Positions 23,747 to 37,465 are shown, counted from the stretch's first letter. The stretch is 64,000 nt of DNA from Bactrocera neohumeralis (GCF_024586455.1 NC_065919.1:28930839-28994838); one strand, 5' to 3'. Translations and numbers: made by a program. Notes: generated by a model from the letters alone, not told the origin.

Positions 23747-26700
23747 GTGAGTGTGCTCATTATTAGTTCGAGTATTCGAGTGTTTTTTGTGAAAATGAAA
23801 ACTATTTTGATTGAATTATACTATTGTTTGCTAGAGATATGTATGTAGGCTATGCAAAATGGTGATTGCGGTGGAAATAAATGGTTGCACGTAGTGTAAA
23901 ACGTGCTCTGGAACACGCGAGCACATTTCAAGCAAAGTATTTGTGAATCATTGCTGTTGATTGTGTTCTCCATTGTGCTTTTAAACAAATGAGTTGACAA
24001 AACGCGAAACCATCAGAAAATTGGTTTTAATCATTTTTTGAATTTTTTGAATTTTTCACTTGTTAACGTAAAATGTCAACTCGCAGATTTCAAATTAATT
24101 CAAGTAGATCAGAAGCTAGGTTAAATATTTTTGTCATTGTTGTAGCAGCTTCACTCATTTCCTACACGAGCTGATTTCCCCTTTTTTAGGTCAGAAGCGG
24201 GGCCAGCAATTGGTTATCAGAATTAAAAATGTCTAACTGTTTGTCGTAACTATCAGTGGCTCAAAAACATTTCTAGCTCTGCGCTAACGGCTTTTACTTG
24301 AGCTGGTAACCCGTTGATAGTTCATAAGCAGCAAAAATTATATATGTATGTATATCGTAGTAAATATATAGAAATTTCTCATTTAAACAATGCTTATCAA
24401 AATCAAGTAGCAACCGCGCTTAGCTCGAATAATTAATAAAAATATATAGTATGTATGTCTGTGCGAAACTTGGTGCTCAATTGACATCATTCGCTGTGTG
24501 ACGAATTGCCATCAAAAACAGGTGAAATGAACTCAAATATGACGAGCATATAATTGATTTTTCGGTAATAAAAACAGTATATATTTAACTTTATGGCATT
24601 TTGTTCCAAGTTAGTAACATTGATGACATAAATTCGTGTTTCTATAGCGATTTCTTCCAATTGTTATTGTCACCAGCAGTTCACTGTTGCTATCAGCATC
24701 GAATAGATAAAGTATACTACAATGTTTTTGCGCAAAGTCCACGGCTATTTTGGGTCGAAATCACTCATTACCAAATGTAATTTTTTGCTTTATTGCTGCC
24801 TATTCATAAATGCGTCCTCGCTAAAAGTAGATTATTATCGATTTATGGACTTACGCTATTATGAAATTATAAGAGGGTGGCATTTTCTCTTCAACATATG
24901 TAGCTAGATAAATAACAAATTTTATATAAATACGTGATTATATGATAAACAAGAGGCTTACCTGTGGCTTGCAAATTGTTCAGTTTCTATGCGCGGTAAA
25001 TAAAAATAAGTGTTTGTGGGTAACGGTAGTGAGTTCTATTTTAAATTTATAAATCAAAAAATTAAAATTATTAATGATATAAATAAGAGGTAATTTTTTG
25101 TAATAAAGATTTTATATTAAGCTAAAATTTTTGCCCCACATCCATGTATTTACGAATTATTTGACTTGTATATTGTGTAACACCGCTCTTGCTACATATT
25201 AGTTTTCTTGCGTCAAGTTCACCCAATTTGCAATTACACTTTAGACACCTAGAATGAGCTAATATAATGCAAATATCTAACCACTAATTACTTTTCTCAT
25301 TAGTTTTGCGATTATCTCATTGCATTTATGTCAAATATAGAATACACAATTTAGACACTTATTTAATTTTTCGCTAAAAATAAAAATACTATTTTTCAAG
25401 GTCGTCTACAGCACAGCAAATGACATACTGTTATTTTTCGCCAGCAAATCTTTGAAAAAATACCTCTCCAACATTCAACAGAAGAATTTTTTAAATTCCT
25501 ATCTCTTTTCTAAAACAGATGCAAATTTATGCTTTCATAAATTCGCCGAGCTGCATTTCTAAACGACTTTCGTTCTGTGCGCATTTTGTAAAATTTTGAC
25601 CAGTTGTACCTTTTTGGATATGTTGTAACTCTATTTTAAAAAATATCTTTGTCTTTGTATCTATGTTTTCACTTTTTAATATTTTGCTCAGTTTTGGTTA
25701 TTTTATTTTTTGATAGTTTTATAAAAAGAGTGGCCACATAAAAATATTTTGAATTTTAATTTTCACGAACAGTTTTCGTAAGATTTTAAGTTTGACAGTT
25801 ATTTTTCAATATTTTGCGCCACTCTAATTCATTCGATATTTGGCAACACTGTTCCAAAATATGTGAAAAATAAAATTTTATGAAAGATTTCTATTTAATA
25901 TGCATTTGGAATTGAAAGTTGTTTCAATTGCCATTGTTGGGCTAAAAATCGAATAACCTCCTTTAGACACATTTCTCGAAAAGTGATAAAAGTCTCATAT
26001 TCCACATTTTTCTACAAAAATTGGAGAGAGATTTTGTTTACTCTTTAGTTCACCAAGTTACATAATTGCATGCAAGTTATCGAAGTGTTATCGATTATTT
26101 GAATTGCTCGATCAATCTGTGTAACTGCTATGAATTTAATTTCATTTGTTTGGTCAACTTTTACAAACAGCTGTTCAACATATTATTATTATTTACATTC
26201 TTTTTTTTTGTCGTGAGTAACACTTGTTGACTACGCTGTAAAGAAAGTCTGCATAAAGTATTTCTACGAACAGTGCTATCAATAAAGCAAAGTAAATATT
26301 TTCAATTAAATTCAACAAACAAAGGAAAATTACATAAATTTTGACTTTAGCGCGCTTGACAACTTTAATCCTGCGAATAAGATGTATATAAACAATTAAG
26401 ACTGTTCAATTGCAAGTTTTTTTTTATAATTTTTGCCACCTGAGCGCATTATGAAATGCAGGGGAATAATTCAAATAATGGATGGCACTTGAGTGCGTAG
26501 AAAATATATTTTGTTTAGGTGATTCAAGTACTTGGCTTAAATGAAATCAGCTGCTATTAATGACAACTATTTTTGGTATCACTTGCAGGCATAATTATAT
26601 AAACAATTAAACAAATGATTATATCATTGTTATAGAACACTGCTTGGAAGCAAGTTTACTATCAAAATCACTTCCACTTTTGTTTACAAATTTTTCAGCT

Positions 26701-28611
26701 GAAAATAAGTCGTTAACTAATTCTTTGGCACTCAAGTTATGTTTTATAACGTTTTCAACTACATTGTAACTACCACTTAGAAATTATTTTTTTATCAATA
26801 TTTTAGTGTAAATATACTTTAACTTTAATCAATAAATCGGCGGCAATTATTTGCCTCATTTTCACGTGTTTCGTCGCATGTGAAAATTATAAAAGCAATA
26901 TGAAATCAAATTTAATTATATTTATACAGATAAATACTACACGGTTTGCTGTGAATAACCGTTATCAGCGGCATTATGTAAAACTTAATTCATTTAGTTA
27001 CATATCTACATTATTTGTGTGTTTCTAATGAGTATGCGCTGCATTTCTTACATTTTTTAGGATTTTACTTTCTCAGTGATTATTTATATACATATTTATT
27101 TTATATCTAGTTTTTTAACAGTTCTATGTGCACATATAAGCTAAATATAATATTTAATCGAATTTTATGCACTGTGCTCAGGTTTTGCCCGTTTTTAATA
27201 GCACCAACGCAGAGAAAAATCACTAAACAAATTTGTATGTAATTTTGTGCTAAATACTTATATACATACATATGTACACGTGCACACGAAGCTAAGTATA
27301 TATACATATATGTATGTATGTAAAATCGTTCTTTGTACCGAATGGGAATATTTTTTCTTAAAGCTTTCACATAGGACAGCACCAAATGGCACAGTTAACA
27401 ATATTTTTTTTGCACCAAGCGCTAACAAAACAAAATAATGGTCTCATCCTTATTTTATTAAATTAAAAATTATGCAAAAGGTTTTATTGTTATAAACTGA
27501 GTTATTTTTCAATATTTAAAAAAAATGTATGAAGAAAATTTAGACTTTCGATTTTTTTTGTTAAGGTTTTTAATCTTTCATTTTTTTAAAGTTTCTTAAA
27601 TTTATTTTTGTTTAAAGTTTTTTATAACTTTTTTTTTATTAAAAAGAAGAGTCCAAATCTAAGATTTTTAATTGTTATTATTTTTTAAGTTTTTGCTTTT
27701 ATCATTTTTAATTAATTTATTTTTTTCTGAAATTTTAATGATATAAAGCGGATTGTTTATTTCAATAAATTTTATTTTCGTAATATATTTAGCTTTCAAT
27801 ATATATTTTAACACATTATTAACTATTTTTCGCTGTTTTCAATTAATTTCTTTTTTTAATATTTTTGAATGTAATTGTTTTCTTCTAATCTTATTTAAAA
27901 ATATTTTTCAAGTTTTTTTTAATTATTTTCGCCAACTCATAATTACAGGATTTACAGTAATTTTAAACAAAAGTTTAGCTTAAAAATTTTGGTTAATAAT
28001 TTTCGCTTTTTATTATATATGTATGTACATATATAAATATATTACATTAATGAAAATGAAAAAAATTTTAAAACTTACGTTTTTTCATTCAAAAAGATAT
28101 TCAATATTTTTAATTATTTACTTATTTCAAATAAGTTATAAGTATTTTTCAGTTGTAACTACTATTATGTAGTCTACAATTTTAATTATTATATAATAAT
28201 TCACCTTATCCAACACATAATTACTTTTCACCTTTTAAGTAAAATTTATTTGTGTTGTAATTTTGTAATTTCACCGTCACCAGCAAGTGAATCGTAGTTC
28301 CTACAAGTATATTCACATATATGTATATGCAATATATCACGCAGTATTTATTAGCCACGACTTCTTACACCGTTATATTTGTGATATTCGTAAACTTACA
28401 GCAAATTGCTTCACTTAATTAATTAATTAATTAAACTGAATTGATTTGGTTTGATTGATTGATTGACGATGTAATTGTACTTGCATATTTGTTTTGCTAG
28501 GTTATGTTTACTACTTTCTTCCTCAAACCCCACAAACACACTTACAATGCTACGCTGTACAATAACAATTGAGAATTTACTAATTGCTTTTCTTTAATTT
28601 TTTCGGTACAG
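23747..28611 (+). other. mtd: mtd intron before the TLDc exons
   Basis: Donor GTGAGT at 23747 and acceptor TTTTTTCGGTACAG ending at 28611. The 4.9-kb interior is AT-rich, with a T-biased + strand block at 27480-28000 and an ATTA/ATTG microsatellite at about 28418-28465. No nested gene was recognised. Confidence 0.55.
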
Positions 28612-28733
28612 GTGTTGTCTATGAGCACAGATGACTATCGCAAGGCTTCATTATTTGCAACCGGTTCCTTTGACTTGGACTTCCCCATACCAGATTTAAT
28701 TGGCACAACAGAAATTCTCACAGAAGAGCATCG
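28612..28733 (+). CDS. mtd: mtd common exon 1 of 4: linker and start of TLDc
   Basis: This opens the shared C-terminal part of mustard, the fly member of the OXR1/NCOA7/TLDc family. The four shared exons encode 195 residues holding one complete TLDc domain, ending in the family's characteristic ECWAFV-like terminus. TLDc proteins protect against oxidative damage and bind the V-ATPase; Drosophila mtd is linked to immune tolerance and to eclosion (the L82 locus), as established for the family. This exon starts after CGGTACAG with codons VLSMSTDDYRKASLFATGS, contains an acidic/hydrophobic linker and the first TLDc helix (TEILTEEHR), and ends CATCG/GTAAGT in phase 2. The 5' phase is 0, compatible with all three first exons. 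The family call is secure. The gene symbol assumes orthology to the single Drosophila gene. Confidence 0.93.
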
Positions 28734-29488
28734 GTAAGTGGTTAAGGAATTTTTGCTTAACACAATTTAAGCTATGAACAGAAGAATTTATGGAAAAAAT
28801 GTGACCATGTGTGGTTCTTGGAGTAAATTTTGAGTTTTAATTAAGTTTTTATAAAAAAAAAATATTAGACTACTGTTCTTGATAACTAATAAAATTTTTG
28901 AATTGCTTACATTCTCTTCGGAGGTAATGACCGTGTGGCCATATATTACACAGAGAAAAATAGTTTAGTTAATTTTTTAAAGCATTATTGAAGTAATTCT
29001 GAAGCCGATTTCTACTTTATACATACATATAAACGTACATAAACATACCTACATATGTAGGTATATGATAATGGAATTTTTAATTATCTAACTCATTTGA
29101 TAACTCCAAGATGATTTAATCTTCAAAACATGCAATTAACGGCGCATGTTTCTTGCAAAAAAAAAGTAATTAAAACCGTAATTTAAAATTTTTTTGTGAC
29201 GAAAATTTGCAACCAGCACACATACATATCTACATACAGGCAGGCCTTTATTGAAAGCTCACTTGATTTACATAATGATTTGAGTGTTAATTATAAAAAT
29301 ATATATGTATATGCTAATAATTATGCATAAAACGTATTTCAGTCGTTTTTAAGCTCAATGTCATTAAAGAAATGTAATTAAGAGTATTTTAAGTCACAGA
29401 AAACGGTGCCATTTGGTATCATGACACAACGTTTAAGTAATTTGTAATTTATTTTAATTGTTGTTGTTGTTTCTTTGCGCACGTTTAG

Positions 29489-29648
29489 TGAAAAACTTTG
29501 TGGACACCTACCCGCACGCGCCGAAGGCTATTCGTGGTCATTGATATTCAGCACCTCCCAGCATGGCTTCTCGCTGAATTCGCTCTACCGAAAGATGCAG
29601 AAACTCGAAAGTCCCATACTAATTGTCATACAAGATACAGATAATAAT
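29489..29648 (+). CDS. mtd: mtd common exon 2 of 4: TLDc domain
   Basis: Acceptor ACGTTTAG ends at 29488. The split Arg codon completes and the exon continues EKLCGHLPARAEGYSWSL, then a segment with STSQHGFSL, LYRKMQ and SPILIVIQD, the classic first half of TLDc (the LP.R..GY.W.L..S...HG.S...LYR pattern). It ends AATAAT/GTGAGT in phase 0. All expected hydrophobic core positions are intact and there is no frame break. Confidence 0.95.
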
Positions 29649-29717
29649 GTGAGTACAAATTGCCTTTATATTTTCAGGCCTCAAAATCATTTTCGCAAAA
29701 TTAAATTTGGTTTTTAG

Positions 29718-29887
29718 GTCTTTGGCGCTTTAACGTCCTGCTCCCTGCACGTGTCCGATCACTTCTACGGCACCGGCGAATCGCTGTTATACAAATTTAA
29801 TCCCAGCTTTAAAGTGTTCCATTGGACCGGCGAGAATTTATATTTCATTAAGGGCAATATGGAGAGCTTGTCGATCGGTGCTGGAGA
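29718..29887 (+). CDS. mtd: mtd common exon 3 of 4: TLDc domain
   Basis: A 69-base intron with acceptor TTTTTAG ends at 29717. The exon encodes the central TLDc motif: VFGALTSCSL, then HFYGTGESLLYKF, FKVFHWTGEN and YFIKGNMESLSIGAG. The GTGES turn and the F..W.G.N..F segment are hallmarks of the family. It ends GGAGA/GTAAGT in phase 2. Confidence 0.95.
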
Positions 29888-30807
29888 GTAAGTTCATCAA
29901 TCACATTTATATTTAGTTATTTCAATTAATTTTCACAAGTGTTAAATATATATACGTGTTGAGTAATTTTTTTGAAGTATAGCATTTCTCTTAAAAAAAT
30001 AATAATAATTCAATATTAAGCGCATTACGGCTCAGTAGAAAGCGAAGTAAGCAGGAGGAAAAATTCTAAAACAATTTTATTTTTGTACTTTTTATAATAT
30101 GCGGAATTATTATTTTTTGCTTTATTGGTTTTAAATATTTCTTCATGTTCTTTGAATCAATTTTATTTTTATCTTTACTGTTCCTTTTTTGCGATTGTAT
30201 TTTTTATTTTCATCAATATTTTCTTTAATATAAATTAAAATTTTCTAACATAAATAATAATATTTAAAATTCTTAAGAATAAAAACATATTTTTCAAATT
30301 TTATTGTGTATGAAAAGTGCCTATGAAAATTTAATTAAAAAAAAAAACTTTTTGTTCTTAAAATCTTTACATAATTTTCAACTCCAATCGTTTCTTGAAA
30401 ATTGGAAATAAAATGGCTATGCTTTTTTTAGCTCTCTAAATAAAAGGTTATGCCTCAAAAGTTGTACTGTTTAGCACTTTTTTATGTGTGCGTTGTTTTA
30501 AATTACTTTCAAGTGAAACAATAGTTTTTTAAACTCATTGTTTGTTGTAGATGTCAAAATATTTTTGAAATGATATTTTAAGGTCTCGACCGACCACAAA
30601 TCTGATTATCGAAACCCATCTTGTGAAAAAATATGTTTTAAGGCGAAAATACTCGGCTTGGTTTGATGCCTTAATCCTTTGCAGCGAATCTATTTTTTTC
30701 CAAATCCTATTTTTTTAGTTTCAAATAATTTGTTATATTTCTTACATATTGGTTTTAGTCTCTCTCTTTACTTTAAAACTAACTCCGTTTTCTCACTCTC
30801 TTTTCAG

Positions 30808-30943
30808 CGGTCGCTTTGGTCTATGGCTAGACGGTGACCTCAACCAAGGGCGATCACAATCCTGCAGCACATACGGCAATGAGCCACTAGCACCGCAAGA
30901 AGACTTCGTTATCAAAACACTCGAATGCTGGGCATTTGTTTAA
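30808..30943 (+). CDS. mtd: mtd last exon: end of TLDc and stop
   Basis: Acceptor CTCTCTTTTCAG ends at 30807 after a 920-base intron. The split codon gives Asp; then come GRFGLWLDGDLNQGRS, CSTYGNEPLA and EDFVIKTLECWAFV, with TAA at 30941-30943. The GLWLD...GRS..C.T..N.PL motif and the C-terminal aromatic end match the family closely, so the natural C terminus is present. Confidence 0.95.
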
Positions 30944-31980
30944 GATTTTTTAGTGAAAGCAAACAGAAAATTATTACGAAAGCTAAACTATTTTATAATT
31001 AGTGGAGAAAAGAAAACTATCAAAGAAAACAAGAGAGCAAACATATTTAACTTTGTGTAACAACCAATTTAGGAAAAACAACAACTGCAAGCGAAGCGAG
31101 ACTTCTCAAAGCCCCATAAAGTTGAAGTGTTTCAAAAACAACAACAAGAAAGTGGTGGCGCGACCAGCGCCAACCTGTGGTACGCTGCGGCGAAAGCAGA
31201 AACAACACGTCTGCAACAACAAAAGCTAAAGCAAAAGCAAAAGCAAAAGAAATTTATAATTAAAACTATTAAATTAAGTTAATCATATTATAATAATTAA
31301 ACATTAAGCGCTATTAAGCAAATCATTTAGAACGAAAGGCAAGAATTGTTATTATTATTTTTATACATACGGCTGACGCATATTCATGCGCGCGCAGCAC
31401 ATTTTGAAAACACACATGCAACTTGGCGTCAAATGTCAGCCTTAAAAGTGTCATTTGAGGAAAAAAACACAACACAAAAAACAGCTAAAGCGCCAGAGTA
31501 GTGAAGAAAGCATATAAACTAAACACACATACACATTTACATACATACAACCATAAGCGCTAAGCATAATTTTGTGCAAATGCTCTACATACACACTCAC
31601 ACAAATGCTGTGTCATTGCTTTATTTAAGTTATTATGTATTAATGCTACAACAAAAATGTAAAAGTCGACTTTTCGAAAGACACTTTAAGTTGCAGTATT
31701 TCGTGAGAAAGCCTCCTGAAAGTAACTAAACTGTTTGGCAAAGCGAGTCGGAAGCTATTTCGCTGGCACAGCATGTGGTTTAGCGCTACTTTCGGGAGGC
31801 AGCAGCTCGTAGTGCAATTATTCATTAGAAAAGTACGGCTATTTAATTAAAAAATGTATTTAAACGTAATATTGTTGCATACTTTGTAGCGCAGTAGATT
31901 TTGTAGAATTGTGCGTTCAAAAATTATAATTGAAAAGTAGTAACTTTGTGGAATAAAAGTGTGAAAAGCGCCTATAAAAA
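30944..31980 (+). other. mtd: mtd 3' untranslated region (approximate)
   Basis: After the stop come about 1 kb of A-rich noncoding sequence, including AAGCAA repeats at about 31225-31250. The best polyadenylation signal is AATAAA at 31952-31957, within GTGGAATAAAAGTGTG. Other AT-rich variants occur earlier. The real end is unknown without transcripts. Confidence 0.5.
31952..31957 (+). promoter_or_regulatory. mtd: candidate polyadenylation signal of mtd
   Basis: A canonical AATAAA about 1.0 kb after the mtd stop codon, followed by GTGTG and then AT-rich sequence. Canonical hexamers are common in AT-rich DNA, so this is only a candidate. Confidence 0.35.
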
Positions 31981-32203
31981 ATGGCTTATAACGAAACAAA
32001 AACAACTTCTTCTCTTATTTTATATTAGCATAATGATTGAGTAAATTGAGTAAAAAAATTGTTGGGTTTTGAAAGGTATATATGTATATAACATAAAATG
32101 TTACAGTTAGTATGCGCAGTAAAAAGTACCGTAAAAAATCAGTAATATGCATATACTAATTTTAAAGAAATATATGTATTGATTATGGTTAAAAAAAATT
32201 AAT

Positions 32204-32331
32204 TATCGTAACGTAACGTAACTTAATGTGACATAATAACGTAACGTAAACAAAATTTATCGTAACGTAACGCAACTTAATGTGACATAATATAATGTAA
32301 CCTGACTTGGCGTAACGTAACGTAACTTAAA
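32204..32331 (+). repeat. CGTAA minisatellite with higher-order period
   Basis: Runs of CGTAACGTAACG occur three times, separated by near-identical spacers (ACTTAATGTGACATAATA appears twice). This gives a higher-order period of about 50-56 bases made of a 5-base unit. It lies just past the predicted mtd 3' end and no function is visible. Confidence 0.8.
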
Positions 32332-35020
32332 TAATTTAGCAATTGTAAAAATTTAAAATTATAAATTTATTTAAAAATGCTTACATATAGACATATGTGT
32401 AGCATTTACACCAACGCCTGTCATGCTGTTGCTTTCGGGCCACAGGCCCTATGCTACAAATATACACACCTACAAGATACTTATCGCCACCAACCACACC
32501 ACTTCTGTAGCGCTTTGAGAAGCAAGCACTTGCTTAATGCTTTGATTTTTGTTGACAATTTAAGAATTTCATAAATTTAATTTTAAATGTTGTAATAACA
32601 AAAAAGATTTAATTAAACAAAAAACGAAAAATATATATACACACACATAAATATTGTGAGCTAGCTAGCTGTTAAAAAACGCATTGATTGCGTCATAATT
32701 ACACTTAAGTTTTTAATAGAATGAGTAATTTACACTTAATTAAATAATTAAACTAATTCTTATTATTATGACCATAACTGTAGCGTTTATTTCATTGTTA
32801 TTAACGTGCAACTATAGAGCATTGAAGTCGCGTATTTTTGTTTGTTTATTTTTTAATTCAGAAAATTAATTTATATTGTTTTAAAAGGATAGTAATTTTC
32901 ATGCATAATGGTCCTAAAGTAATTGAAAATATTCAATTTAATAATTATGAAAATTTTAATATAATTATACAAAAAGAAGCGTTGAAAACAAACAAATAAA
33001 ACGCTAAACGCAAATCAAGAGTTCATATGTACATACATACATATATAAATATATGGCAATTATTATGTGAACGAGCATAAAGGAAATTTTCAAAAATACA
33101 TTATTTACAAACAAAAACAATTACAAACAAATAAACACAATATCTTTCATTTCGTTCTCTTTGGTTGTTAGAATTTCTATTCAATTTCGGTTGGTATGTT
33201 GGGGAAAAGCAAGAAAAATTTTACAAACTTACATGCATACTAGGGTGGGACAAAAATTTTATTTTTTTTCCTTAGATAAAATAAAACGTCTTTTTTAGCC
33301 TAACCTAATACAAACAGATATGATTTAAAGTATTTTATTGAAAAGAACCCCGAGTAGAAAAAGCAGACAGCTTGCAGCACAGAAAATATTTAGATTTTGA
33401 AAATATTGTTTAAAGTATATTCGACAGAATTCAGTATTTATACTCTAAAACCATAACTTGGCTTTCAGCAGCCATTCAGCTAAAGAAAATTAAACTGAGT
33501 AAAGTGCCAAGCAGCCGAAGCCCCTGAAAACCTCATTTGAAGTCGTGCTATTAGAGATTTGAAAATCAACGCTTATTCAACTTAAAGAAATGATAGCTGA
33601 ATATTGTGCTGAATGTGCTACAAACCCATGTTATTCATCATTTCAAGTGTCACACTGCAAAAATATATTTTTTTTATTATCTTCCATGTTTAAATATTTG
33701 TATCTGAAACAGTCAACTGTGTAATCACTGTATGCAGAAGCTGTACTGTAATTAACTGAAAATTGAACAAGTTGTAATTTAGCTCTTTGATACCGTAACT
33801 CAACTTACTTCAACTGTTTAGAATTTTGTGATTTTTAAAAATTAAAAGTTTTTCAAATGTGGCATTTGATAACTTTCTGGTAAACCTCATCTGATTTATC
33901 GTTCGCATGAAGAACTCGTCCACTAAATAACGGATTCGTGTGACGACTTAAATATGGCTCTCAATATATATATTCTTAGTTTACATGCCGTCCTTCAAGA
34001 GTTGATTCCCGGCTTCCTCTATTATCGAGTTAAAAAAAAAACTATATAAATTTGCTTGTTTAAGCTTTGCTGACTGCTTAACTGTTCAGTCTTATTTCTT
34101 CCCATGAAGATCAGTTAATATATTAGCATACTTTTAGGCGCGCTGATCACTGATCACAGTGAGGTATAAGAATTTTGAGTCAGAAACTATTATAATTATA
34201 ATTATTTGAACGCACAAGTTATATTCGATACGGAAATTATCGGAATAAACCCAGAAAAATTTGGATGCAAACGAAATGCAATTATAATTATTATAGATTT
34301 TATTGATTTTTTGTAACAAATTTTTTGACTTACAAATTTTTATTGGCTCAACCTTCATATCTAAATAAAAATTGTGTCTACACTTTTCTTATTTCTAATT
34401 CGTGCTCTCTCCTCTTATGGAGATTTGTTGGGTTCTTATCCTTCCGACTAAAAACTTCCAAGTTTTTTCTAGAAGTCTTAATCAGTATTAAAAGGTCTTG
34501 AATGCAATGTGTTCTGCCTGTAAGGTCGAGAAAAACATGAACTTTTTTTTGTACAACAGAATTTTTTGAGCAACCGCTTATCTCTTTGAAAATGTAAAAA
34601 CAATAAATAGATAAACCTCATGTTTATATGTGTGTAGGTATATGCGGACCGCCTACCGTTATTTCCCAAGTTGATTTCTTTACAAACGTCCTCTGAAGTT
34701 TCAGTTTTTGTCATATAAAAAAGAAAGCTTTGTCCAATTCAAACGGTTCTCAAATTCTTTTATTCTTATATTTTTCATGGATTTTTTTGTTATTTTGCAA
34801 TAAATTTTGTATCTCCGAAGAAAAAAATATTTAAAGAGTTAAAGGAAGTTGAATCAGGTTAAGCAATGAAGCAATTATCTCTTAGTTGAGCACAAAATCA
34901 CTTGACATGATTAATATTGTTGATTTAGATTTTGCATGGCTAATATACCCTTAACCCATACTGAAATCAGAAGCCTGATTTAATCAGCAATTTTTCAGTA
35001 TTAGCATTATTTGTGATTTG
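32332..35020. other. intergenic AT-rich DNA
   Basis: No gene or clear element was recognised. Only short chance frames occur (for example 32377-32574, 34134-34358 and 34478-34714). Confidence 0.5.
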
Positions 35021-35029
35021 TCAAATGAA

Positions 35030-35431
35030 GTGATCAGCTAGATAGTTAGTTAGGATGGATGTCTGGCGACGCACATAGGCTTTTAAGTTGTCCATTTTGG
35101 GAACACCGGTACTAAAATCCCCTCACTCTATTATGTTCTCCCAAAACCACTCTACTATGCAGATGAAGTTTATCAATACAGAAGTTTTTATATGTGCAAC
35201 TTTCGAGACAGCGTCAAGAAGCCCTCGACCGATAATTGCGCTTCTTTTTCTATACAAAGCCTTGCATTCGCATGGAAGCTGCTCTATAGCCCCATCTACC
35301 TCTACCTCTTGGCAGCTTCTACAATAGTCGTTGTATGGTATCCCCAGTCTACCCATAAGACAGGGAAGTCTTCAGGATACCTTGATATAGTTTTAATAAA
35401 AAAAGTTCTGTTTGGTTTTGGACAAGCTTGA
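35030..35431 (-). mobile_element. 3' fragment of a non-LTR retrotransposon
   Basis: On the - strand a frame at 35356-35123 encodes a peptide with CRSCQEVE, EQLPCECKALYRKR and a Trp-Phe end. This matches the Cys-rich C-terminal tail of RNase H-bearing non-LTR polyproteins (the C..C....HLLC.CPAL.R.R pattern). It is followed on the - strand by a 3' noncoding stretch with GATTTTAGTACCGG. The rest of the element is absent, so this is a 5'-truncated dead copy. It may belong to the same group as the element at 47.1-49.5 kb. Confidence 0.6.
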
Positions 35432-37465
35432 GTTGTTCAGGAGAAAGAGAAATTATTGCATTTTAGCCTTTTAAAAATAACTTCAACAACTATTCTCTCT
35501 TAGTAATATATATTTTAGGTATGTTTCCTAAATTGAGTCGATTTACGTGTATTCTGGAAGTCTTCAATTCTTTTTAAATGCCACAAAAGACACTCAGTCG
35601 AGGTTGACTACTTTAAAAACTCATTGGCCAGCTTTTGATAACCTCTTAATGTTAGCATTACCTCTTTTAGATATCTATGTGATATAGTGTGACATGTTTC
35701 CCCATTTAGCTTTAGTAAACCTGAACAATTTTCTAATTGACTGCATTAAGAGCTGTGTGAAAGGTTACAGAACGACTGCATGTGCATATATGTTAGCTTC
35801 TATGTTTTACAGACATTTTATTTCACAAATATTAATTTCTACCTCAAACTTGCCATACACATTACAGCAAAATAGCAGCAGAAAAACTCAAAAACTCAAT
35901 ACAATACGCACACGAGTTTCAAAATTTTTGGAATAAACGAAATCAAATCAAAAAAACTCAATTGAAAAAGTGTTTTATGACGAAAAAAACTCAGAAATGA
36001 AATTGAAATAAATGAAAAACTTATGTAAGCGCTTAGCACAGTTCCCAAATGTGTAGTAGAAATAAGAAACACATTATAGCACCTTATTATTGCTGTATCG
36101 ACGTATTGCCGTATCGTTGCAATTTCACAATATCATATCCTGTATTATGTATGTAGCCGTGTTGGTGTATGATCTACTTATGTATGCTGCAAAACGTTGT
36201 TGCTTGTGCAAATATTACTCATATCAAAAATGTTAGCAAATCCTAAGAAAAACGTATACAAAACTATAAGCGCATTAAATAAAAACAAAAATCCGTAGTA
36301 TATATGTATGTATGGTGGTATTCCTGTAGTTTTGTAGTTTTTTGCACGCTCCAAAGAAAACTGAAAGAAATTAAATACTCTAAATAAAAAATCATATATA
36401 CACCGTATGTATTACATACCCTCATAATCAGTAAATAGTACGTTGTTGGTGCATTTACGATTTCTCCTAAAAGAAAAAAAAGCGAAAACCGCAAAAACCC
36501 TTCAGCTTTAAAATAAAATTGTAACGGTACACTTGTTGAGCTGAAATTTTGAAAAACAAAATGTTAACGGTATAAAAAAAACCAGCGCAAGACGCATAAA
36601 AAGCTTAAGCTATGAAACCTCACAATCTTATAATGCGAGCATTTGTGGAAAGTAGTTTTTAAGCAAACTCAAATGGTAAAAAAAAAACTTTTGAAATATA
36701 TTGAAACAAAGAACATTGTAATCGGCTGCAATCAACCCACTGCGCACGTTCCCTATTTGCCCAGAACGAACTGTGTCGATCACGCCAAAAAGCTTTATTT
36801 TCGGGATGGCAGGAATCTCAGAATAACTCCTAAGATTTTTTACGACGTTTTTTAAGAATTTGTAGAACTAATGCTTTCAAAACCTATACCATTGTTGCTT
36901 CATATACATATATTTGATTAGAAAAATGTGTGCAAATAATATTAAGCATGATGTAAATGAAACGATACTTTCTAATTACATCAAGCTCCTGCAAGTCCCG
37001 CATTGATTTTTAAGTATTCCCATCTGATTGTTGGCAACGTAGTATCTTACAATTTAAAAAGAGAAGAATGTCGAACTGTTACTCTAGCGGGAAGCCTATC
37101 TTATTTAATTTTTTAATTTCTTTAAAGTATTTAAATCATTATTTGCCCACATTGGTCGTAACGTACATACTCGGTCGAGGCCGCACCGTCTCGACAACGT
37201 TTACTATATTCAAGTAACAAAGGAAATCTAAAATTGTCGCCACTTTTTGCACTTTCCGTCTATTCAACATATGTTTCTAAAGACTTTTTTTAAAACTTCT
37301 AAGCCCTTTTAGCAAAGTCTTGATTTAGATTTATACACCCGAACTCAAGATATCGATATTCTATATTTTTTTTTAATTAGAATCGTCTGTCGAGAATTCA
37401 AGATTTCGCAATAGAATCCACCTTCCTATTTGAACGAATTTTCATTTTTTTCAGACCTAGACTAC
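35432..37465. other. intergenic DNA without recognised features
   Basis: AT-rich sequence with chance frames only (35694-35936, 36264-36494 and 36643-36855). None has a domain, splice logic or codon pattern that I can support. Confidence 0.5.

Noticed and set aside
24722..24776. Possible mtd first exon beginning MFLRKVHGYFGSKS
   Set aside because: The only nearby donor leaves phase 1, not phase 0, and there is no promoter-like signal.
35088..35431. + strand open frames over the LINE fragment
   Set aside because: The - strand frame carries the Cys-rich LINE tail motif; the + strand frames are shadows.
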